From positions 1 to 5,448 of the forward strand of contig CAYWDQ010000181.1 in assembly GCA_964457065.1 (NCBI GenBank): 5,448 nucleotides of DNA. The letters are read 5' to 3'. Every line of letters begins with the position of its first letter. Position 1 is the stretch's first letter. The position numbers were made by a program, and so were the translations under genes. Of this stretch, positions 1 through 5,062 are shown one piece after another. The notes below the pieces were generated by a model that was given only the letters and a program-made list of their open reading frames with translations, ran no database searches and was not told where the DNA came from. The stretch is from Bog-473 sp964457065 (GTDB lineage: Bacteria; Actinomycetota; Acidimicrobiia; Acidimicrobiales; RAAP-2).

Positions 1-1
1 G

Positions 2-64
2 CGGGAACGCCAGATCGTACAAGCTGCGATCTACGGTGAAGGGGTGGGAGCCCCGTCACCGTGA
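2..64 (+). CDS. Possible C-terminal tail of an upstream gene (partial)
   Basis: The frame beginning at base 2 is open from the window edge and ends at a TGA at 62-64. It would read RERQIVQAAIYGEGVGAPSP then stop. That stop overlaps the GTG start of menC in the four-base pattern GTGA, a very common junction between coupled genes in high-GC bacteria. I do not recognise the 20 residues and assign no function. Against the call, third positions in this frame are only moderately GC-rich, another frame is also open across this stretch, and 60 bases are too few to decide. The stretch could instead be a short non-coding leader of menC. Confidence 0.3.
   Translation, partial: RERQIVQAAIYGEGVGAPSP
46..50 (+). 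promoter_or_regulatory. Ribosome binding site of menC
   Basis: GGGAG lies 10 bases before the GTG at 61. It supports GTG 61 as the menC start, although the spacing is at the long end of the usual range. Confidence 0.45.
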
Positions 65-1218
65 AGCTCGCCGGGGTGGAGCTGGTCCGGGTCGACCTCC
101 CCTTCCGCCACGACATCGGCACCGCCGCCGGCGTGCACCGGACCCGCCCGCTGCTCTTCGTGCGGGTAGTGGCCGAGGAGGGCGAGGGCTGGGGCGAGTG
201 CGCCGCCCTCGAGGGGGGCACGTCGGTCGACCCCGCGTTGGGGGAGGTCGAGCGGGCGGCGGCCGACCTCGGGGTGGCCCGCCTGGACGGGGCCACCCGG
301 TCGAGGGGAGGGCACCTCCCCAGCGGCGCGGAGGTGGCACAGCTCTTCGGGAGCACGGCCGTCGACCGGATGCTGGCCGCCACCTTCGAAATGGCGGTCT
401 CGGACGTGGAGCTGCGCGCCGAGGGCCGTTCCATGGCGCGCGCGCTCGGGACGGGACCCGGGTTCGACATCATGCCGGTGGGGGCGGTCGTCGGGATTCC
501 CGTCGACAGGGACGTGGGTGCGCTGCGCGAGGAGGTCGATGCCGCGGTGCGGGCCGGCGCGGCGCGGATCCGTCTCAAGATAGAGCCCGGCTGGGAGCTC
601 GAGCCGGTGCGCGCCGTCCGGGAGGACCACCCGCACGTCGTGCTCCAGGTCGACGCGAACGGTTCCTTCCGCGGCGGCGATGACGACGTCGCCGTCCTGA
701 GCCGGCTGGCCGACTTCGACGTCCTCTGCATTGAGCAGCCGCTCCCGCCGGCCGACCTCGTCGCGCACGCGCAGCTCGCCCGCGCCCTCCCCGTCCCGAT
801 CTGCCTCGACGAATCGCTCTCCACCCCGCGACGCGTGCGCGACGCGCTCCGCAACGGGTCGTGCGCCATGGCCTGCCTGAAACCCGCCCGCCTCGGGGGC
901 GTGCGGGCCACGTGGACCGCGCACGCCGCGTGCGCCGCGGCCGGGGTGCCGGCCTTCGTCGGTGGCTTCTTCGAGGCGGGACTGGGCCGCACCTCGAACC
1001 TGGCCCTGGCGTCGCGCCTCAGCCAGGACGCCACGGGCCTGGTCAGCGACGTCGGCGACCCGGCCGAATACCTGTCCGTCGACCCCTGTGGATATCCCGC
1101 GGTGGTCCGCGGGTGGGTGCACGTGCCGGACCTGCCCGGCGTCGGGAGCCGGCCCGACGACACCGTCCTCGGGAGGCTCGATGCGCGGCGTCGCTGGTTC
1201 CCTGCCACGTACACTTGA
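61..1218 (+). CDS. menC: o-Succinylbenzoate synthase (enolase superfamily, MenC)
   Basis: This 385-residue cytoplasmic enzyme belongs to the muconate-lactonizing subgroup of the enolase superfamily. In menaquinone synthesis MenC dehydrates SHCHC to o-succinylbenzoate. An N-terminal capping domain (about 1-125) precedes a TIM barrel with the expected active site: catalytic Lys173 in RLK (171-173), metal ligands Asp198 (DANGS), Glu225 (IEQPL) and Asp250 (LDES), and the second lysine Lys274 in LKPARLGG. The barrel ends with GGFFEAGLGR (301-310), close to the GGMxExGxGR signature of the roughly 370-residue Amycolatopsis/Bacillus-type OSBS rather than the short E. coli or mycobacterial MenC. Arginine 171 replaces the first lysine of the usual KxK. 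The GTG start has a GGGAG upstream and fits the family N-terminus. Members of this subfamily can also racemise N-succinylamino acids, so that activity, or a dipeptide-epimerase-like role, cannot be excluded. No other men gene is visible here. Confidence 0.87.
   Translation: MKLAGVELVRVDLPFRHDIGTAAGVHRTRPLLFVRVVAEEGEGWGECAALEGGTSVDPALGEVERAAADLGVARLDGATRSRGGHLPSGAEVAQLFGSTAVDRMLAATFEMAVSDVELRAEGRSMARALGTGPGFDIMPVGAVVGIPVDRDVGALREEVDAAVRAGAARIRLKIEPGWELEPVRAVREDHPHVVLQVDANGSFRGGDDDVAVLSRLADFDVLCIEQPLPPADLVAHAQLARALPVPICLDESLSTPRRVRDALRNGSCAMACLKPARLGGVRATWTAHAACAAAGVPAFVGGFFEAGLGRTSNLALASRLSQDATGLVSDVGDPAEYLSVDPCGYPAVVRGWVHVPDLPGVGSRPDDTVLGRLDARRRWFPATYT
1210..1215 (+). promoter_or_regulatory. 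Possible leaderless -10 element before the 97-residue gene
   Basis: TACACT fits the actinobacterial TAnnnT -10 pattern and ends 9 bases before the ATG at 1225. Transcription could therefore begin at or next to the start codon, which would explain the absence of any Shine-Dalgarno sequence. There is no convincing -35, and the hexamer lies within the end of menC, so chance is a real alternative. Confidence 0.22.
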
Positions 1219-1224
1219 CGCTTC

Positions 1225-1518
1225 ATGCACCGTGCCCTGCTGGAACGGCGGATCAGAGACGTCCACGCCCGGCTCGTCCGGGCGCGGGAGGAGCTGGCCG
1301 TGCTCGACGAGCAGCTCGCGGTCGTCCAGGAAGAGGCCGACGAGGCCCGGGTGCGCTCCCTGGTCTCGGAGACGCCGTTGGCCACCCGCGAGCACAACGA
1401 GGCGGCGCGCCACGCCGACGCCATGGTGCGGGCCCGCGAGGCGCTGCGCCGCACCGTGGTGGACCTCGAGGAGCGCCAGGACGAGCTCCTGGGGCACGTG
1501 GCCTCGGGCACGCAGTGA
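1225..1518 (+). CDS. Unrecognised 97-residue helical, coiled-coil-like protein
   Basis: I do not recognise this protein. It is 97 residues, rich in Arg, Glu, Ala and Leu, with no Cys or Trp, no signal peptide and no membrane segment, so it is presumably cytoplasmic. Two long amphipathic helices are apparent, roughly residues 3-44 and 57-91, with regular spacing of Leu, Val and Ile. They are separated by a break around SLVSETPLATREHN (45-58), the most distinctive part, giving an expected helical hairpin or coiled coil. The ATG lies 6 bases after the menC stop and the stop lies 19 bases before the pdtaR start, so the gene fits neatly into the gene train with its own frame and strong third-position GC. 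No ribosome binding site precedes it, so expression may depend on coupling to menC or on a leaderless transcript. A GTG at 1231 is an alternative start. A structural or partner-binding role is only a guess. Confidence 0.78.
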   Translation: MHRALLERRIRDVHARLVRAREELAVLDEQLAVVQEEADEARVRSLVSETPLATREHNEAARHADAMVRAREALRRTVVDLEERQDELLGHVASGTQ

Positions 1519-1525
1519 GGACACC

Positions 1526-1532
1526 GAGGGGG
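1526..1532 (+). promoter_or_regulatory. Ribosome binding site of pdtaR
   Basis: GAGGGGG lies 5 bases before the ATG at 1538. It decides the start, because the same frame stays open for several hundred bases upstream through the preceding gene. Confidence 0.65.
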
Positions 1533-1537
1533 ACGGC

Positions 1538-2146
1538 ATGACGGAGGCACGCGGGAGCGCGTCGAGCCTGGCCCGCGTGGTCATCGCCGAGGACGAGGCC
1601 ATCGTGCGCCTCGACCTCAAGGAGATCCTGGTGACGGCCGGCTACGAGGTCGTGGGGGAGACGGGCCGCGGGGACGAGGCGGTGAAGCTCGTCGAGGACC
1701 ACAAGCCGGACCTGGTCATCCTCGACGTGAAGATGCCCGGCATGGACGGCCTGCGGGCCGCCCGCGAGATCACCTCCCGCCATCAGGTGGTGGTGCTGCT
1801 GCTCACCGCCTTCAGCCAGCGGGACCTCATCGAAGAAGCCCGGGACTCGGGGGTGTCGGCCTACCTGATCAAGCCGTTCCAGAGCCGTGAGCTGCTGCCG
1901 GCCATCGCCGACGTGCTGGCCAAGGCGCGCCAGGACTGGGCCATCGAGGCCGAGCAGTCGGGGGACGGCGCCGAGGACAAGATCGCCACGCGCCGGCTCG
2001 TCGACGAGGCGAAGCAGGTCCTGATGGACCGGGACGACCTCCCCGAGACCGAGGCGTTCGGCTTCATCCAGCGCACGGCCATGCAGACGCGGGCGCGCAT
2101 GCGCGACGTGGCGCAGCAGGTCGTCGACGGCACCCTCACCCCGTAG
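1538..2146 (+). CDS. pdtaR: PdtaR-like response regulator with ANTAR RNA-binding domain
   Basis: This 202-residue cytoplasmic regulator has the architecture of M. tuberculosis PdtaR (Rv1626, about 205 residues). The receiver domain (about 12-130) has the acidic cluster Glu18-Asp19-Glu20, phospho-acceptor Asp63 (LDVKMPGMDG), switch Thr90 in LTAFSQRDL, Tyr109 and Lys112 (LIKPF). A linker leads to a C-terminal ANTAR domain (about 147-197) with LVDEAKQVLM, EAFGFIQRTAM and DVAQQVV, matching the three-helix family pattern. ANTAR proteins bind paired hexaloop hairpins in mRNA leaders and prevent termination. The mycobacterial partner kinase is PdtaS; no kinase gene is present here, so this is an orphan regulator locally, as in mycobacteria. 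The linker helix contains SGDG (141-144), which should break a continuous coiled coil. The ATG at 1538 is chosen from the GAGGGGG before it and the family N-terminus. The stop shares one base with a possible polA GTG start. Confidence 0.93.
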   Translation: MTEARGSASSLARVVIAEDEAIVRLDLKEILVTAGYEVVGETGRGDEAVKLVEDHKPDLVILDVKMPGMDGLRAAREITSRHQVVVLLLTAFSQRDLIEEARDSGVSAYLIKPFQSRELLPAIADVLAKARQDWAIEAEQSGDGAEDKIATRRLVDEAKQVLMDRDDLPETEAFGFIQRTAMQTRARMRDVAQQVVDGTLTP

Positions 2147-4902
2147 TGTCAGCAATGGCGACACGCCAGGAGCGATCGGGCCCGCTGCTGCTGCTCGACG
2201 GCATGTCGCTGGCCTTCCGGGCCTACTTCGCGCTCCCCGACACGCTGGCCACGTCGACGGGCCTCGTCACCAACGCGGTGCACGGGTTCACGTCCATGCT
2301 GGTGTACCTGATCCGGGAGCAGCACCCGTCGGCCCTCGCGGTGGCCTTCGACGCCCCGGGCGACACGTTCCGGGACGAGATGCTCGAGGACTACAAGGCG
2401 GGCCGGGCCGACACGCCCTGGTTGCTCCCCCCGCAGTTCGACATGATCCGCGCCGTGATGGCCTCGCTGGCCATCCCGGTCATCGAGGCGCCGGGCTTCG
2501 AGGCGGACGACGTCATCGCCACGCTGGCCACCGAGGCGGCCGAGCGCCAGTGCGAGGTGGTCATCGTGACCGGGGACCGCGACAGCTTCCAGCTCGTCTC
2601 GGACCCCTACGTGCGCGTGCTCTACAACAAGCGGGGCGTGAGCGACTACGCCCTCTACGACGAGACCGGCATCTTCGAGCGCTGCGGTGTGCCGCCCTCC
2701 CAGTACGTGCTGCTCGCCTCGCTGCGCGGCGACCCCTCGGACAACCTCCCCGGCGTACCCGGGGTGGGGGAGAAGACCGCGGCCAAGCTCCTCACGAACT
2801 ACGGCGACCTCGACGGGATCTTCGAGAACCTCGACGCCCTCACACCCAAGCTGCGCGAGAACCTGGCGGCCAACGAGGAGCTGGCCCGCTCGAACGCGCG
2901 CATCATCCCCCTCGTGCGCGACGTGCCCCTCGGCGTCGACGTCGCCCACCTGCAGCTGGGCGGGTGGGACCGCGCCACGGCGGAGGCCACGTTCGAGCGC
3001 CTCGAAATGAGGACGGTCTGGCAACGCCTGGAAGAGCTGCTCGACGCCGGCGCGCTGGGCGAGCCCGCGCCGGGCAGTGCGGGTCCCAAGGCGGAGGGAG
3101 CCGCGACTGCGGCCGCCGCCCCCCTTCGCGCCCAGGCCCACCCGGCGGCACCGGCCCTGGAGCTGCGCGACGTCGCCCTGCCCACGTCGGCGTCGGACGT
3201 CACGAAGCACCTGACCGAGCTGGGCAGCGGCCCCCTGGCCATGGCGGCCCGCTGGAACGGCATGCCGGGCCGCAGCGACCTGGTCGGGCTCGCCCTCGTG
3301 GCGACCGAGGGCGAGGAGGCCGGCCTGGCGGTCATGGTCCCAGGCGACCAGCTCGGCGCCGCCGCGGTGGTCAAGGAGCTGAACGCGGTCCTCGCCCGCC
3401 CCTTCGTCGGCCATCACGTCAAGGAGGCCATGCGGTCGCTGCTCCCGCTGGGCGTCGACGCGACCGGGCTCTCCATGGACACCGGCGTGGCGGCGTACCT
3501 GCTCGATGCGTCGACCGGCGAGTACGAGCTGGCGCAGCTGCGCGAGCAGACCGGCCAGCTGAGCCTCGACATCGCCGAGCCCGGCACCGGAGCGCTCGAC
3601 GTGGCCCGGGAGGCGGCGGGCGAGGCCGCCGACGTCGCGGGCATGGCCACCGGGTTCCGGCAGCGCCTCGAGTCCGAGGACATGGTCATGCTGCACGACG
3701 ACATCGAGACGCCCCTGGTGCGCGTGCTGGCCAAGATGGAGGTGGCCGGCATCGGCATCGACCGGGCCGAGCTGCAGGCGATCGCCGACTCCCTCAAGGC
3801 CTCCGCGGCGACGCTGCAGGCCGAGGTGCAGGAGTGCGCCGGTCACGAGTTCAACGTGAACTCGACGCCGCAGCTGCGCACCGTGCTCTACGAGGAGATC
3901 GGGCTGACGCCGGGCAAGAAGACCAAGACGGGCTTCTCGACCGACGCCCAGACGCTCGAGAGCCTGCGCGGCGCGCACCCCATCGTCGAGGCCCTGCTGT
4001 CCTATCGCGAGGTCGAGAAGCTGCGCTCCACCTACGGCGAGAGCCTGCTGGCCGAGGTGCAGCCCGACGGGCGGATCCACGCGTCGTTCGGCCAGACCGT
4101 GGCCCGGACCGGGCGCATCTCCTCGGACCGCCCGAACCTGCACAACATCCCGGTGCGCACCGAGCTCGGCAAGCAGTTCCGGCGGGCCTTCGTCCCCGCC
4201 GAGGGCTCGACCTTCCTGGTGGCCGACTACGACCAGGTGGAGCTCCGCTGCATCGCCCACCTCTCCGAGGATCCGGGGCTCATCGACGCGCTGACCAGTG
4301 GGTCCGACGTGCACCGGACCGTGGCGGCCGCGGTGTACGGCATCGACCCCGCCGACGTCACGCACACCCAGCGCGAGTTCGCCAAGATGGTCTCCTACGG
4401 CCTCGCGTACGGCATGGAGGCCTACGGGCTGAGCCAACGCCTCGGTGTGCCGGTGGAGGAGGCCGCCGCCATCATGGAGAGCTACTTCGGCGCCTTCCCG
4501 CTGGTCAAGCACTACATGGACCAGACCGTGGCCGAGGCCAAGATCCGCGGCGCGACCCGGACCCCGTTCGGCCGGGTGCGTCCGCTGCCCGATCTGCACG
4601 CCGCGAACTACCGGCTGCGCCAGGCGGCCGAGCGCCAGGCCATGAACGCCGGCATCCAGGGCCTGGCGGCCGACATCTTCAAGGTGGCCCTCGTCCGTCT
4701 CGATCGCGACCTCGAGGGAAAGGACCTGTCGAGCCGCCTCGTGCTCCAGGTCCACGACGAAGTGATCGTGGAGGTGTCGTCGGGGGAGGAGGACGAGGTG
4801 CGCCGCCTCACCGAGTCCGCCCTGACCGGGGCGGCGGACCTCAAGGTCCCCCTCACCATCTCCGTGGCGACCGGACCGAGCTGGGCCGCGGCCAAGGGGT
4901 GA
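2146..4902 (+). CDS. polA: DNA polymerase I
   Basis: This complete PolA (918 residues from GTG 2146, 915 from ATG 2155) fills gaps and removes RNA primers in Okazaki processing and excision repair. The 5'-nuclease domain (about 12-300) keeps its metal-binding acids: Asp18 (LLLDG), Asp69, Glu119/Asp121/Asp122 (EADD), Asp144/Asp146 (TGDRD), and the helix-hairpin-helix GDPSDNLPGVPGVGEKTA (195-212). An Ala/Pro-rich linker (about 305-345) leads to a degenerate 3'-5' exonuclease domain: the Exo I DxE is absent around 366-369 and the Exo II Asp is Ala428, so proofreading should be lost, as in Taq and mycobacterial PolA. The polymerase domain (about 520-918) has motif A DYDQVELR (694-701), motif B with Arg743, Lys747, Tyr751 and Tyr755, and motif C QVHDE (868-872). 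Tyr751 sits where E. coli has Phe762. No Shine-Dalgarno precedes either start, suggesting coupling to pdtaR; GTG 2146 overlaps its stop by one base. Confidence 0.98.
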   Translation: MSAMATRQERSGPLLLLDGMSLAFRAYFALPDTLATSTGLVTNAVHGFTSMLVYLIREQHPSALAVAFDAPGDTFRDEMLEDYKAGRADTPWLLPPQFDMIRAVMASLAIPVIEAPGFEADDVIATLATEAAERQCEVVIVTGDRDSFQLVSDPYVRVLYNKRGVSDYALYDETGIFERCGVPPSQYVLLASLRGDPSDNLPGVPGVGEKTAAKLLTNYGDLDGIFENLDALTPKLRENLAANEELARSNARIIPLVRDVPLGVDVAHLQLGGWDRATAEATFERLEMRTVWQRLEELLDAGALGEPAPGSAGPKAEGAATAAAAPLRAQAHPAAPALELRDVALPTSASDVTKHLTELGSGPLAMAARWNGMPGRSDLVGLALVATEGEEAGLAVMVPGDQLGAAAVVKELNAVLARPFVGHHVKEAMRSLLPLGVDATGLSMDTGVAAYLLDASTGEYELAQLREQTGQLSLDIAEPGTGALDVAREAAGEAADVAGMATGFRQRLESEDMVMLHDDIETPLVRVLAKMEVAGIGIDRAELQAIADSLKASAATLQAEVQECAGHEFNVNSTPQLRTVLYEEIGLTPGKKTKTGFSTDAQTLESLRGAHPIVEALLSYREVEKLRSTYGESLLAEVQPDGRIHASFGQTVARTGRISSDRPNLHNIPVRTELGKQFRRAFVPAEGSTFLVADYDQVELRCIAHLSEDPGLIDALTSGSDVHRTVAAAVYGIDPADVTHTQREFAKMVSYGLAYGMEAYGLSQRLGVPVEEAAAIMESYFGAFPLVKHYMDQTVAEAKIRGATRTPFGRVRPLPDLHAANYRLRQAAERQAMNAGIQGLAADIFKVALVRLDRDLEGKDLSSRLVLQVHDEVIVEVSSGEEDEVRRLTESALTGAADLKVPLTISVATGPSWAAAKG

Positions 4903-4918
4903 CGCCAGCGGGGTGACG
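4896..4918 (+). repeat. 9-bp direct repeat around the polA stop
   Basis: GGGGTGACG occurs at 4896-4904 and again at 4910-4918, a 14-base offset. The first copy contains the polA TGA. The short separation suggests a small local duplication or chance in a G-rich tract; there is no evidence that it is a binding site. Confidence 0.4.
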
Positions 4919-4944
4919 GCGAGGGGAGAGCCCGCCTGAGCAGC

Positions 4945-4953
4945 TGGTACGCT
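4945..4953 (+). promoter_or_regulatory. Probable extended -10 promoter element for rpsA
   Basis: TGGTACGCT contains a TAnnnT -10 hexamer (TACGCT, 4948-4953) preceded by TGn, the extended -10 pattern. It lies in the only sizeable intergenic region, about 110 bases before the rpsA ATG, which would give a leader of roughly 100 bases. No good -35 is seen at the normal spacing; an extended -10 can partly compensate. The gap after polA and the conserved separate expression of rpsA favour a promoter here. Confidence 0.42.
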
Positions 4954-5008
4954 CTAGCCCCTTGCCCGCCGGCACCGGCGGCGGCGCATCCCGTATCCAT
5001 CGAGAACC

Positions 5009-5046
5009 GACCCCGGCGCGGTCCTGCGGTTGCACCTCGCAACCGC
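5009..5046 (+). promoter_or_regulatory. rpsA leader hairpins just before the ribosome binding site
   Basis: GCGGTTGC (5026-5033) and GCAACCGC (5039-5046) form a perfect 8-bp stem with the five-base loop ACCTC. The stem ends 3 bases before the AAGGAG. A weaker 4-bp stem, GACC (5009-5012) with GGTC (5020-5023), stands 2 bases upstream, making a tandem pair. No T-run follows, so this is not an intrinsic terminator. Position and symmetry suggest a role in translation or mRNA stability of rpsA. S1 represses its own mRNA through leader hairpins in gamma-proteobacteria; whether that happens here is inference. A weaker alternative pairing, TTGCA (5030-5034) with TGCAA (5047-5051), would touch the ribosome binding site. 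Confidence 0.5.
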
Positions 5047-5049
5047 TGC

Positions 5050-5055
5050 AAGGAG
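5050..5055 (+). promoter_or_regulatory. Strong ribosome binding site of rpsA
   Basis: AAGGAG with a 7-base spacer to the ATG at 5063 is near-ideal and fixes the rpsA start. It is the strongest ribosome binding site in the window, as expected for an abundant ribosomal protein. Confidence 0.9.
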
Positions 5056-5062
5056 CTTCACC

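Noticed and set aside
1215..1220. TTGACG considered as a -35 box
   Set aside because: It overlaps the menC stop, and the region about 17 bases downstream lies inside the next gene with no TAnnnT at proper spacing that would drive a sensible transcript.
31..1620. A 529-codon open frame on the minus strand across menC, the small gene and the start of pdtaR
   Set aside because: It spans three well-supported plus-strand genes and their junctions, and its composition is that of a GC-driven shadow.
2149..4755. An 868-codon open frame on the minus strand opposite polA
   Set aside because: It lies wholly within the clear polA gene, is full of low-complexity Arg/Gly/His/Val runs, and resembles no family. 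Long antisense open frames are expected opposite genes with very high third-position GC.
2550..4916. A 788-codon plus-strand frame overlapping polA
   Set aside because: The translation is mostly Arg, Gly, Ala and Pro with no recognisable domain, while the polA frame carries every catalytic motif.
4966..4981. A GC-rich inverted repeat, CCGCCGG and CCGGCGG, considered as a polA terminator
   Set aside because: The arms are separated by only two bases and no T-run follows. It would also lie just downstream of the probable rpsA transcription start. It may be weak leader structure but not a supported intrinsic terminator.
5009..5046. The tandem rpsA leader hairpins as an ANTAR (PdtaR) target
   Set aside because: ANTAR targets are paired hairpins with six-base loops carrying A at position 1 and G at position 4. 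The main loop here is the five-base ACCTC, without that G, and the upstream stem is only 4 bp.
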